From: CBDCRK01 sp965220955 | GTDB lineage: Bacteria; Desulfobacterota; Binatia; Bin18; CBDCRK01 | DNA: 64,000 bases | Assembly: GCA_965220955.1 (NCBI GenBank) | Contig: CBDCRK010000030.1 | Location: 124,001 to 188,000, forward strand | Direction of reading: 5' to 3' | In this document: positions 25,158 to 33,903 of the stretch, piece by piece | Position numbering within the stretch: position 1 is the first letter of the stretch | Layout of the letters: each line of letters starts with the position of its first letter | Notes under the pieces: model-generated | Told to the model about the DNA's origin: nothing | The model's input: only the letters and a program-made list of their open reading frames with translations | The model's database searches: none | Translations under genes and position numbers: made by a program

Positions 25158-25439
25158 ATGCTATACATGGTCACGACTCGAATCCATCGAGCCTTGATTC
25201 CCGAAGATCAGGCCACCGACTTAATGGCCAAGGAGCGCGCGTATGCGGGGGAGTTAGTTAAGCAGAAAAAGATTCTTAGCGCATATCGCAAGGCAGGTGG
25301 GGGCGGCTCATTTTTTCTGGTGGATGCTGAGTCGAACGAGGAGATTCACAAGATGTTCTCTGGTTTGCCCCTCGCGAAGTATCTGGAGTTCGATGTAATA
25401 CCGATAGTCCTTCACCCTCTCTTTGGTGGTCCTGCATAA
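25158..25439 (+). CDS. Muconolactone isomerase-like (dimeric alpha-beta barrel) protein
   Basis: A 93-residue ferredoxin-fold protein like muconolactone delta-isomerase or YciI-type small proteins. Landmarks are YMVTTRIHRALIPEDQ (about 3-18), a helix with LMAKERAYAGELV, and the ending strand LEFDVIPIVLHP (about 76-87). ATG 25158 follows AGAGGAAG; an earlier in-frame ATG at 25119 has no such site. The fold usually forms dimers or decamers that isomerise or hydrolyse small ring lactones, but active-site residues cannot be assigned. It lies between the LLM enzyme and the amidohydrolase and is probably co-transcribed with them. Confidence 0.7.
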   Translation: MLYMVTTRIHRALIPEDQATDLMAKERAYAGELVKQKKILSAYRKAGGGGSFFLVDAESNEEIHKMFSGLPLAKYLEFDVIPIVLHPLFGGPA

Positions 25440-25480
25440 GCAAAATATTGCTGTGCTCGGGAAACGAACGGAGGGAAGCT

Positions 25481-26710
25481 ATGGACCTCATTCTAAAAAA
25501 CGCTCGTGTCGCCGGACAGGATAATCAAACACCGATCGACGTTGGCATCGAACAGGGCCGTATTGCCGCGCTTGAGCCGCGCCTAGCCGTAGAAGGGCGC
25601 GAGATCGATCTTCAGGGCCGGCTGGTAACGCCCGGGTTCATTGAGACCCATATCCACCTGGACAAGGCGTGCCTTTTGGAGCGTTGCCAGTCCGAGCAAG
25701 GTATCTTGGAGGAGGCGATCGAGCAGGTGGCTGTGGCCAAAAAGGCCTTCACCGCGGAGGACGTCCATGAACGCGCGGCGCGAACGTTGGAGAAGTGCAT
25801 CCTCCACGGCACAATCCACATGCGTACCCATCTTGAGGTTGACCCTGGCATTGGCCTGCGCGGGCTGGACGGGGTGCTCCCCCTTATCCAGGAATACAAG
25901 TGGGCAATCGACCTTGAAATCTGCGTTTTTCCTCAAGAAGGGCTGCTGAACAATCCGGGCACCGACGAACTCATGATTGAAGCCTTGAGGAAGGGCGCTC
26001 GGGTTATAGGCGCCGCACCTTACACCGATACCAACCCTCGCGGTCAGATCGACCGCGTGTTCGCCATGGCCCGTGAGTTCGACGTTGACATCGACATGCA
26101 CCTCGACTTTGGCAACATGCCGGAAGGTATGGATGTGGATTACGTTTGTGATCAGACTGAGAAGTTCGGCTATGGCGGCCGGGTCACGGTCGGCCATGTG
26201 ACCAAGCTGTCAACTGTACCAATGGACCGTTTTGCCTTGATTGCCCGACGCTTGGCGGACGCTGGCGTGGCAGTGACGGTGCTGCCATCCACCGACCTAT
26301 ACCTCATGGGCCGCCACCAGGACCACAATGTTATCCGCGGCGTCACGCCCGCGCATAAGCTTTTGCAGGCGGGCGTGAACTGCTCGCTCTCTACCAACAA
26401 TGTGCTGAACCCGTTCACGCCCTTTGGTGACTGCTCGCTGATCCGCATGGCAAACCTCTATGCTAACATCTGCCAAGTGGGCAAACGCAACGAGATCATG
26501 GAATGCTTTGAAATGGTAACGCGGCGGTCTGCTAAACTGCTCAGGCTTGAGGATTATGGCATTGCCGTGGGCAAATCAGCCGATCTTGTTGTGCTTGACT
26601 GCGCCGAACCGGAAACTGCCGTTGCGGAACTGGCGGTACCGCTCTATGGCTTTAAGCGAGGGCGGTTTACCTTCACCCGCAAGCCGGCTGAACTCCATCG
26701 ACCACAGTAG
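25481..26710 (+). CDS. Cytosine-deaminase-type metal-dependent amidohydrolase
   Basis: TIM-barrel hydrolase of 409 residues acting on cyclic amide, amidine or amino groups of N-heterocycles. The metal ligands are visible: ETHIHLDKAC (HxH, about 60-69), MHLDFGN near 206, and GHVTKLS near 239. The final acidic position lies in STNNVLNPF (about 304), where CodA has an Asp, so the metal site may differ. The closest well-known types are CodA, N-isopropylammelide amidohydrolase (AtzC) and related enzymes. The ATG at 25481 follows GGAGGGAAGC. Pairing with a LLM enzyme upstream and an amidase downstream suggests stepwise ring opening. Confidence 0.82.
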   Translation: MDLILKNARVAGQDNQTPIDVGIEQGRIAALEPRLAVEGREIDLQGRLVTPGFIETHIHLDKACLLERCQSEQGILEEAIEQVAVAKKAFTAEDVHERAARTLEKCILHGTIHMRTHLEVDPGIGLRGLDGVLPLIQEYKWAIDLEICVFPQEGLLNNPGTDELMIEALRKGARVIGAAPYTDTNPRGQIDRVFAMAREFDVDIDMHLDFGNMPEGMDVDYVCDQTEKFGYGGRVTVGHVTKLSTVPMDRFALIARRLADAGVAVTVLPSTDLYLMGRHQDHNVIRGVTPAHKLLQAGVNCSLSTNNVLNPFTPFGDCSLIRMANLYANICQVGKRNEIMECFEMVTRRSAKLLRLEDYGIAVGKSADLVVLDCAEPETAVAELAVPLYGFKRGRFTFTRKPAELHRPQ

Positions 26711-26775
26711 CCCGGGGCCTGTTGCGGCCTATATAGTTTTCCTAGTTGATTGGTGGATAAAGAGGGCTGTTCATG

Positions 26776-26870
26776 CTTCGACTCCGCCCCCAGGGCTACA
26801 CTCAGCACCAACGGGGCCGCGGACTCGCTATCTCTGGTCCGTTCGCCCTGAGCGTAGCGAAGTCGAAGGG
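26776..26870. repeat. Dispersed palindromic repeat before the amidase
   Basis: CTTCGACT (26776-26783) and AGTCGAAG (26861-26868) are inverted ends of a 95-bp unit. Its right half reads GTTCGCCCTGAGCGTAGCGA, a wording common to intergenic repeats in many environmental genomes. It fills most of the gap between the amidohydrolase and the amidase. Confidence 0.55.
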
Positions 26871-26951
26871 TTTCGCCCCTTGTTAGAGGATTCTACTTTC
26901 ATTGCAAAAAGGATTCCTATAGTTATGACGAGTGGTCGAGGAGTGAACACA

Positions 26952-28133
26952 ATGGACAATAATCTGGATGCTTTCTGCCGCCACACGCATGTTGCTCTGC
27001 CCGGAGCGGGGACCGGACCCCTTGTAGGTCTAACCTTTGCCGTCAAGGATGTGTTTGACATTGGCGGTCACCGGACCGGTGCGGGTCATCCAGACTGGTT
27101 GCGCACCCATCCGCCAGCGGCGACCACAGCCCCGGCAGTCCAGTGCCTGCTGGATGCAGGAGCGCGCATGGTGGGCAAAACACACACGGACGAACTCACA
27201 TATAGCCTGAATGGCGAAAATGTTCACTATGGCACGCCGGTTAACCCGCACGCAGCAGGGCGTATTCCTGGCGGCTCGTCGAGCGGCTCTGCCTCTGCAG
27301 TAGCGGGAGGCCTGGTGGATTTTGCTCTTGGGACTGACTGCGGTGGCTCCGTCCGCTTGCCGGCGAGCTATTGTGGCATCTTCGGCTTTCGTCCAACCCA
27401 TGGGAGCATCTCGCTCGACGGCGTTATGCCGCTTGCTTCTAGTTTTGACACTATTGGTTGGTTTGCCCGTGACGCGGCGCTCTTGGAACAGGTCGGCCGA
27501 GTATTGTTGACTGACAATCAAGCGGCGCCTCGGCCTCACCGTCTGCTGTTCGCGTTGGACGCCTTTGACCTGGCTGGCAATGCCGTTGCCCAAGCCTTAC
27601 AGCCCGCCATTACGGCAGTCACCGCGGCTGTCGGCCAAGCGGAGCAGGTGAGTGTCAGTGTCGAGGGCTTGTTAGAGTGGATGGGGCTCTTTCGCATCCT
27701 TCAGGGAGCAGAGATCTGGGCTAATCATGGGACATGGATCCGTGCGGTTCAACCGACCTTTGGGCCTGGCATCCGCGAACGGTTCGAGTGGACGTCATCT
27801 ATCGCCCCAGCCACTGTTGCTGCTGGCCGGGAAAGGCGTGAGCAGGTGACAGCTCGTCTTGATGAGCTGCTTGGGGACGAGGCCATCCTGTGCCTACCAA
27901 CTGCACCTGGCATTGCCCCGCTCAGAGATACCCCTTCCGCTGACCTTGAGGCGTTCCGCGCCCGTGCGCTCAGTTTGCTGTGCATTGCCGGCTTAGCCCG
28001 TTTGCCCCAGGTCAGTTTGCCGCTGGGCACGCTTGAGGGCTGCCCGCTCGGCCTATCACTTGTGGGACCCCGCGGGGCCGATACTCTGCTCCTGATGATC
28101 GCCGCCGGTTTGGCCGCTCCAACGCACTGTTAG
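26952..28133 (+). CDS. Amidase-signature family hydrolase
   Basis: Hydrolyses a linear amide, ureide or biuret-like group through a Ser-cisSer-Lys triad. The 393-residue protein has Lys in TFAVKDVFD (about 29), the Ser-rich GGSSSGSAS (about 107-115) and GTDCGGSVRLPA (about 126-137), whose Ser is the nucleophile. At 393 residues it is short for the family and lacks the usual C-terminal extension. ATG 26952 follows GAGGAG; the frame is open upstream through the repeat. It is probably the last step of the amidohydrolase pathway, yielding ammonium or an amine. Confidence 0.88.
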   Translation: MDNNLDAFCRHTHVALPGAGTGPLVGLTFAVKDVFDIGGHRTGAGHPDWLRTHPPAATTAPAVQCLLDAGARMVGKTHTDELTYSLNGENVHYGTPVNPHAAGRIPGGSSSGSASAVAGGLVDFALGTDCGGSVRLPASYCGIFGFRPTHGSISLDGVMPLASSFDTIGWFARDAALLEQVGRVLLTDNQAAPRPHRLLFALDAFDLAGNAVAQALQPAITAVTAAVGQAEQVSVSVEGLLEWMGLFRILQGAEIWANHGTWIRAVQPTFGPGIRERFEWTSSIAPATVAAGRERREQVTARLDELLGDEAILCLPTAPGIAPLRDTPSADLEAFRARALSLLCIAGLARLPQVSLPLGTLEGCPLGLSLVGPRGADTLLLMIAAGLAAPTHC

Positions 28134-28216
28134 ATGCCTTCAGGCCGCTTTATTACCCAATGCTTCTCGGGTGTGGGGCATAGCTGAGCCCGATACCGTG
28201 GTAATCAGTTCGGCTG

Positions 28217-28312
28217 GTGCAAGGATTATTCGAGTGCCAGGACCTTAGTCCCCAAGAGTTGAAGGGAGTCACCATCCCACTAACCGTATACCAGCTTGTA
28301 GGCGAGAAAGGA
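28217..28312 (+). pseudogene. Relic of an adenylate/guanylate cyclase C-terminus
   Basis: A frame of about 32 codons reads LFECQDLSPQELKGVTIPL followed by a VYQLVGE ending. This matches the conserved stretch at the end of the cyclase domain in large class III cyclase-ATPase proteins (F.C..LG...LKG...P..VY..LGE). There is no catalytic domain before it, so only a fragment remains. The AAAGGA at its end serves as ribosome binding site for the next gene. Confidence 0.5.
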
Positions 28313-28319
28313 TTTGGGT

Positions 28320-29687
28320 TTGACAAGTTTAAGTTCGGATATAGTCATTTGCGGTGCGGGCATGGCCGGGATTGCGGCGGCTTTTCATCTGGCAGTCAGG
28401 CAGGGAGTAAAGAACATCATACTAGTGGATGAAAAGCCGCCGCTGACACTGACCAGCAATAAAGGGACAGAGGCCTATCGTAACTGGTGGCCCGGACCCG
28501 GCGATACCATGGTCAGTTTCATGAACCGCAGTATTGATCTGCTGGAAGAACTGGCGCAAGAAAGCAACAATTTTTTTGCCTTGAACCGGCGCGGCTATGT
28601 ATTCTTAACAACCGATCCCAGCAAAATTCCCACTATGAAGCAAACGGCCTTCGAGATCTCAGAGCTAGGAGCAGGGCCGGTCCGGGAGCACCCCGGCCCC
28701 TCTCCCTACATCCCTTCCCCGCCGCAAGGCTTTCACCATCTGCCTACCGGTGCTGACTTGCTATGGGATCAAGATTTAATTCGTCAACAGTTTCCCTTTG
28801 TTAGCAAAGATGTGGTGGCGGCAATGCACCTCCGTCGCTGTGGGTGGCTGGAAGCACAGCGATTAGGTCAATGGTTACTGGATCAGTTACCAGCTCATGG
28901 CGTGCGTTTGCTCCAGGATCTAGTTACCCATGTTACAGTTATTGGCAACCGTGTCCAAGGCATCCAGCTTCAATCCGGCGCTCAGATCAGCACCGGCACT
29001 TTTGTGATTGCTGCGGGCCCCTATCTCCAGCAAGTTGGCGCTATGCTGGGAGTGGATATGCCCGTTTTCAATGAACTGCATGGCAAGATAGCCCTGCAAG
29101 ATTATCTGGGGATTGTCCCGCCCGAGGCTCCTCTCATGATTTGGCACGACCCGGTTTATCTGCCCTGGACCGAAGCCGAGCGTAACAGACTGGCAGCATA
29201 TAACCAGACACGCTGGCTGCTCGATGAGTTTCCCGCGGGTGTCCATTTTAGGCCGCGCACTGACACTGACAACCATGTGCTCCTTATCATTTGGACCTAC
29301 GATATTAGGGCCCAAGAGCCGGTTTGGCCTCCTACCTTTGATCCCTATTACCCCGAAATTCTTATACGTGGCCTTGCCCACATGATTCCCGGTCTGTCCG
29401 GGTATTTTGCTCAAGGGAACAAGGCCTATGTAGATGGGGGGTACTATTGTAAGACCCAGGAAAATCGACCATTAATTGGTCCCCTTCCTATTGAGGGCGC
29501 CTATGTCATTGGGGCCTTGTCTGGCTACGGCATTATGGGGTCTCAGGCAGCCGGTGAATTGCTGGCTGCCCACATTACTAGTAGCAACCTACCTGAATAT
29601 GCCTCGGCCTTTCTGCTTGAGCGTTATGCAGATCCGGCTTACCAGTCCTTATTGGAAAGCTGGGACGGGTCCTCGGGTCAACTGTAG
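28320..29687 (+). CDS. FAD-dependent amine/amino-acid oxidoreductase (DAO fold)
   Basis: Flavoprotein of 455 residues with an N-terminal FAD fold (VICGAGMAGIAAAFHL, about 9-24) and a C-terminal DAO pattern (ENRPLIGPLPIEGAYVIGALSGYGI, about 382-406, located here by PLIGPL and GALSGYG). Middle residues carry the TSNKGTEAYRNWWP stretch (about 46-59) that is typical of sarcosine- or dimethylglycine-like members. The TTG at 28320 is favoured by AAAGGA eight bases upstream; a TTG at 28314 would be too close. Substrate unknown, but its place just before the Yej-type importer and near amide hydrolases suggests an N-substituted amino acid. Confidence 0.8.
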   Translation: MTSLSSDIVICGAGMAGIAAAFHLAVRQGVKNIILVDEKPPLTLTSNKGTEAYRNWWPGPGDTMVSFMNRSIDLLEELAQESNNFFALNRRGYVFLTTDPSKIPTMKQTAFEISELGAGPVREHPGPSPYIPSPPQGFHHLPTGADLLWDQDLIRQQFPFVSKDVVAAMHLRRCGWLEAQRLGQWLLDQLPAHGVRLLQDLVTHVTVIGNRVQGIQLQSGAQISTGTFVIAAGPYLQQVGAMLGVDMPVFNELHGKIALQDYLGIVPPEAPLMIWHDPVYLPWTEAERNRLAAYNQTRWLLDEFPAGVHFRPRTDTDNHVLLIIWTYDIRAQEPVWPPTFDPYYPEILIRGLAHMIPGLSGYFAQGNKAYVDGGYYCKTQENRPLIGPLPIEGAYVIGALSGYGIMGSQAAGELLAAHITSSNLPEYASAFLLERYADPAYQSLLESWDGSSGQL

Positions 29688-29832
29688 TTGTGCTGACCGT
29701 TACCCGGTCTGTTCATAGGCAGAAATGTGCTTTATATTTCTTATCCGTTGATATAGTAAGACCTAAATTTCGAGACAATACTACACAACATAGAGACATT
29801 CTTTTCTGTGAGCAAACCAGAGGTAGTGGACT

Positions 29833-31650
29833 ATGCGTTATTCAGCTATGGCAGTGGCCAGCATCGTGTTACTCTTGATGGGTTTTTTCACAACCCCCTT
29901 AGCCGATGAACAAAAGATCAGCAAAACTTGGGCGTTAGCGGAATTTGGCGAACCCCTCTATGCGGGTGGCCTAGAGCACTGGCCATATGTTAATCCCCAG
30001 TCGCTTAAAGACGGCAAAATCGTACTGGGCGCGTTCGGCACCTTCGATAGCCTGAACACCTATATTCTGAAAGGCCAGTGGCCAGTCGGTCTGGGGCTGA
30101 CCTCTGACAGCCTTATGACCGGTTCAGGTGACGAACTTGCCAGCGTTTATGGACTCATTGCTGAGTCAGCGGAGTATCCCGAAGACAAAAGCTGGATCAT
30201 TTTTAACCTCCGTGCGGAAGCCAAATACCACAACAGTAAACAGATTAAGGCGCAGGATTTCGCCTTTTCCTTTGACACTATCAGAAAATATGGGCGACCC
30301 TTTTTGCAGTCTTTCTATGCCGACGTTGACAGTGTTGAAGTCATCAGCGACCAGCGGCTAAAGTTTACCTTTAAGACCCGCAACAATATGAAACCTTTAG
30401 TTCAGGTTGCGGGTCTGTCACCGCTACCCGTGCACTATTGGAAGGATCGCGACCTTAGTCAAACGTTTCTCGAACCACCGTTGTCAAGCGGTCCTTATCG
30501 CATCCTTGATCTGGAGCCGGGTCGCTCCATTACCTACCAACGAGTAGAGAACTATTGGGCCCAAGACTTGCCGGTGGGGCGAGGTACCAACAACTTTGAC
30601 ACCATTCGCTATGAATATTACCGCGATCTTGAGGTCATGTTTGAGGCGTTTAAAGCCGGCGAAATCGACTTCCGAGCCGAGAATAGCTCCAAGCGTTGGG
30701 CAACCGGTTACAACCTGCCGCAGGTTGAGAACAAAGAGATGATTGTCCGGACCATGCCTGACAATACCCCGCAGGGTATCCAGGCGTTTTTCTTCAATCT
30801 ACGCCGGCCGCAGTTCAAGGATATCCGGGTACGTGAGGGCATTGGCTATTTGTACGATTTCGAAGCAATCCAGCGCACTATCCTCTATGGCCAATACCGG
30901 CGTACCCAGAGCTACTTCCCTAATTCTGACTTTGGCGCCTCCGGTCCGCCGACCCCGGAAGAAGTAGCCATTCTCGAACCCTACCGCGATCAGCTTATTC
31001 CTGCGGTGCTAACCCAAGCCTTTGCCCCGCCGAAAACCGACGGCAGCGGACGCATTCGCAACAACCTGCGCCAAGCGCTGCGGCTGTTCAAAGCAGCCGG
31101 TTGGGAGCTGAAAGAGGGTAAACTGATCCAGAACGCAACCGACACTCAGATGCAGATCGAGTTCCTCATTGTCCAACCCGATTCAGAGCGTGTCATTGCA
31201 CCATTTGTGCAGAATCTCAAACGCGCCGGCATTGAGGCCCATATACGGATTGTTGATAGCGCTCAATATGAGGTTCGGGTCGATGATTTCGATTTTGATA
31301 TTATCACCGCCCGGCTCAATTTCTTCCCGCCGCCGGGACCGGAACTTCGTTCGTATTACGGCTCAGCTGCTGCTGCTATGCGTGGTTCGGCGAATATGAC
31401 GGGCATTCAGAACCCGGTTGTTGACGCCTTGATCGAACAAATTATCAGCGCCAAAGATCTGGATACTCTGAAGACAACCACTCGGGCCCTGGACCGTGTG
31501 CTGTTATGGAACCATTATGTCATTCCGCAGTTATATAATGATGTCTACCGACTGGCATATTGGAATAAGTTTGGCCAGCCCCAAACTCCCCCGCGCTATG
31601 GCACCGGCTTTCCGACTACCTGGTGGATCGATAAGAAACTGGCGGACTAG
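29833..31650 (+). CDS. YejA-like periplasmic solute-binding protein (SBP_bac_5)
   Basis: Captures oligopeptides or peptide-like compounds for the ABC importer encoded next. The 605-residue protein begins with a signal peptide (about 1-24) and shows the SBP_bac_5 pattern (YGLIAESAEYPEDKSWIIFNLR, about 105-126, given as location; DFAFSFDTIR; SSGPYRILDLEPG; RVREGIGYLYDFE). The size and start match YejA of the microcin C importer. The ATG at 29833 follows CCAGAGGTAG. The four genes from here to 35568 run in order A-B-E-F with short gaps, so an operon is likely. Confidence 0.88.
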   Translation: MRYSAMAVASIVLLLMGFFTTPLADEQKISKTWALAEFGEPLYAGGLEHWPYVNPQSLKDGKIVLGAFGTFDSLNTYILKGQWPVGLGLTSDSLMTGSGDELASVYGLIAESAEYPEDKSWIIFNLRAEAKYHNSKQIKAQDFAFSFDTIRKYGRPFLQSFYADVDSVEVISDQRLKFTFKTRNNMKPLVQVAGLSPLPVHYWKDRDLSQTFLEPPLSSGPYRILDLEPGRSITYQRVENYWAQDLPVGRGTNNFDTIRYEYYRDLEVMFEAFKAGEIDFRAENSSKRWATGYNLPQVENKEMIVRTMPDNTPQGIQAFFFNLRRPQFKDIRVREGIGYLYDFEAIQRTILYGQYRRTQSYFPNSDFGASGPPTPEEVAILEPYRDQLIPAVLTQAFAPPKTDGSGRIRNNLRQALRLFKAAGWELKEGKLIQNATDTQMQIEFLIVQPDSERVIAPFVQNLKRAGIEAHIRIVDSAQYEVRVDDFDFDIITARLNFFPPPGPELRSYYGSAAAAMRGSANMTGIQNPVVDALIEQIISAKDLDTLKTTTRALDRVLLWNHYVIPQLYNDVYRLAYWNKFGQPQTPPRYGTGFPTTWWIDKKLAD

Positions 31651-31710
31651 CTCCTGACGGCAAAATGAGGGACTTGACGCCTTAACGCGATAAGCTGCGA
31701 ACAACGCTTC

Positions 31711-32823
31711 ATGTACGCCTATATCATCCGACGCCTTCTCCTGATCATCCCCACGTTACTGGGCATCATGGTTATCAATTTCGTTGTGGTGCAGTTTGCA
31801 CCCGGCGGGCCCGTGGAACAGATTATTGCGCGGATGGAGGGCACGGCCGTGGAGGCAACGGCGCGTTTTGCCGGCCAGTCCGGCGATGTCCAGGGCAGCA
31901 CGGGTACAGCAGAAGCAACTGGCGGCGGCCAGCGCACCAGCAAATATCGTGGTTCTCAGGGGCTCGACCCGGATATCATCCTTGAAATTGAGCGCATGTT
32001 TGGATTTGATAAACCGCTGCCCGAGCGCTTTTTAACTATGCTCTGGAACTATATGCGTTTTGATTTCGGCGAGAGTTACTTTCGTGATCAGAAAGTGATT
32101 GAGCTGGTCCTCGATAAGATGCCGGTGTCGATCTCGCTCGGACTGTGGACCACGCTCCTGGTCTACTTGATTTCTATTCCGCTGGGCATCCGTAAGGCGG
32201 TGAGCGATGGCTCAAGGTTCGATGTCTGGAGCAGTGGCGCGGTGGTGATGGGCTATGCTATCCCCGGATTTATGTTTGCTATTCTGTTGATTATTGTGTT
32301 TGCTGGAGGCCGCTATCTGGACTGGTTCCCTCTGCGTGGCCTGGTATCACCCGGCTGGGAGCTAATGTCATGGCCAGAGCGCATTGCCGACTACTTCTGG
32401 CATCTCACCTTACCCATTATGGCGCTGGTGATCAGCGGCTTTGCCAGCCTCACCATGTTAACCAAGAACTCTTTCCTGGATCAAATCAATATGCATTATG
32501 TGCGAACGGCACGTGCCAAGGGGCTGGGGGAACAACGAGTACTCTACGGCCATGTCTTTCGCAACGCCATGCTGATTGTTATTGCCGGATTCCCGAGTGC
32601 GTTTATCAGTGTTCTGTTTACTGGATCGCTCCTGATTGAAGTGATTTTCTCGCTGGATGGGCTGGGCCTACTTGGCTGGGAAGCCGCAATCAACCGCGAT
32701 TATCCCATTATGTTTGCCACGCTGTTCTTCTTTACCCTGCTCGGTCTGGTCATGCAGCTTATTGGCGACTTAATGTACCATGTGGTCGATCCACGCATCG
32801 ATTTTGCCAGCCGGGAGGTTTAA
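31711..32823 (+). CDS. YejB-like ABC permease
   Basis: Inner-membrane subunit of the peptide-type importer, 370 residues. It has the YIIRRLLLIIPTLLGIM start, a long periplasmic loop with a Gly/Thr/Gln-rich insert (about 45-80), five further membrane segments, and the cytoplasmic EAA-like loop RTARAKGLGEQRVLYGHVFRNAM (about 270-292, located by AKGLGE) that contacts the ATPase. The C-terminal VVDPRIDF ending is typical of the family. The 60-base gap after the binding protein and the 5-base gap before the next permease fit one operon. Confidence 0.9.
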   Translation: MYAYIIRRLLLIIPTLLGIMVINFVVVQFAPGGPVEQIIARMEGTAVEATARFAGQSGDVQGSTGTAEATGGGQRTSKYRGSQGLDPDIILEIERMFGFDKPLPERFLTMLWNYMRFDFGESYFRDQKVIELVLDKMPVSISLGLWTTLLVYLISIPLGIRKAVSDGSRFDVWSSGAVVMGYAIPGFMFAILLIIVFAGGRYLDWFPLRGLVSPGWELMSWPERIADYFWHLTLPIMALVISGFASLTMLTKNSFLDQINMHYVRTARAKGLGEQRVLYGHVFRNAMLIVIAGFPSAFISVLFTGSLLIEVIFSLDGLGLLGWEAAINRDYPIMFATLFFFTLLGLVMQLIGDLMYHVVDPRIDFASREV

Positions 32824-32828
32824 AGAAG

Positions 32829-33881
32829 GTGCAGTCAGAACGCCGGTTTCTTGGCTTGCCTATCACGCCCTTGACCCAGCGGCGGATGCATAATTTCCAG
32901 GCAAATAGACGAGGCTTCTACTCGTGCTGGATGTTTCTTGTGTTGTTCTGTTTGACGCTTCCAGCCGAGTTTGTGGCCAACGATAGGCCGCTCTTGGTTC
33001 GTTATAATGGCAAGTTTTATGTCCCTATACTGGTTCCCTATCCAGAGACAACATTTGGCGGCGAGTTCGACATTGAACCCGACTATCGTGACCCATATAT
33101 CCAGGGACTGATTGCCGCCCAGGGTTGGATGATCTGGCCGCTGATTCCCTACTCATACAGCACCATTGACTTTGACTTGCCAACATCGCCGCCTTCTCCT
33201 CCTTCCTCACCCCATTGGCTGGGTACCGATGACCAGGGCCGCGACGTTGTGGCCCGGGTCATTTATGGCTTCCGTATCTCGGTCCTGTTCGGTCTGCTGC
33301 TAACCTTGTTCAGTTCTGTTATTGGCGTTGCTAGCGGTGCCGTCCAGGGCTATTTCGGCGGGTGGCTTGACCTGCTTGGCCAGCGCTTTATTGAAATCTG
33401 GCAAGGCTTGCCGGTTCTCTACCTATTAATCATTATGGCCAGCATTATCCAGCCTGGCTTTTTTCCCCTGCTGTTTCTGATGATGGCGTTTTCCTGGACC
33501 GCGCTGGTGGGTGTGGTACGTGCGGAGTTTTTGCGCGCCCGCAACTTTGAATACATTCGCGCTGCCCGTGCCCTAGGCGTAAGCAATACTGTTATTATGT
33601 TCCGCCATACCCTGCCCAACGCTATGGTTGCAACCATTACGTTTTTACCGTTTATCTTGAGTGGGTCGGTGACCACCTTAACGGGTCTGGATTTTCTCGG
33701 ACTTGGTTTGCCGCCAGGTTCACCCTCGCTTGGCGAACTCCTCAATCAGGGCAAGAACAATTTGCAGGCGCCATGGCTTGGGCTCACGGCATTTTTGGTT
33801 CTGGCGGTTCTGCTGAGCTTACTGGTATTTGTTGGAGAAGCGGTGCGCGACGCGTTCGATCCGCGTAAGAATCTTGGCTAA
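32829..33881 (+). CDS. YejE-like ABC permease
   Basis: Second permease of the importer, 350 residues. Begins with GTG at 32829 behind GGGAGG, five bases after the preceding stop. Residues about 5-40 contain an N-terminal membrane helix and an extended periplasmic region to about residue 140 (HWLGTDDQGRDVVARVIYGFR is the family's start of the transport domain, about 130-150). The EAA loop IRAARALGVSNTVIMFRH lies near residue 243. The end VRDAFDPRKNLG is the classic C-terminus of DppC-type permeases. Confidence 0.9.
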   Translation: MQSERRFLGLPITPLTQRRMHNFQANRRGFYSCWMFLVLFCLTLPAEFVANDRPLLVRYNGKFYVPILVPYPETTFGGEFDIEPDYRDPYIQGLIAAQGWMIWPLIPYSYSTIDFDLPTSPPSPPSSPHWLGTDDQGRDVVARVIYGFRISVLFGLLLTLFSSVIGVASGAVQGYFGGWLDLLGQRFIEIWQGLPVLYLLIIMASIIQPGFFPLLFLMMAFSWTALVGVVRAEFLRARNFEYIRAARALGVSNTVIMFRHTLPNAMVATITFLPFILSGSVTTLTGLDFLGLGLPPGSPSLGELLNQGKNNLQAPWLGLTAFLVLAVLLSLLVFVGEAVRDAFDPRKNLG

Positions 33882-33903
33882 CCTCCGCTATAGAGAACAG
33901 GCT

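Noticed and set aside
27030..27593. 187-codon minus-strand frame opposite the amidase
   Set aside because: It covers the Ser-cisSer-Lys core of a real amidase and has no independent support.
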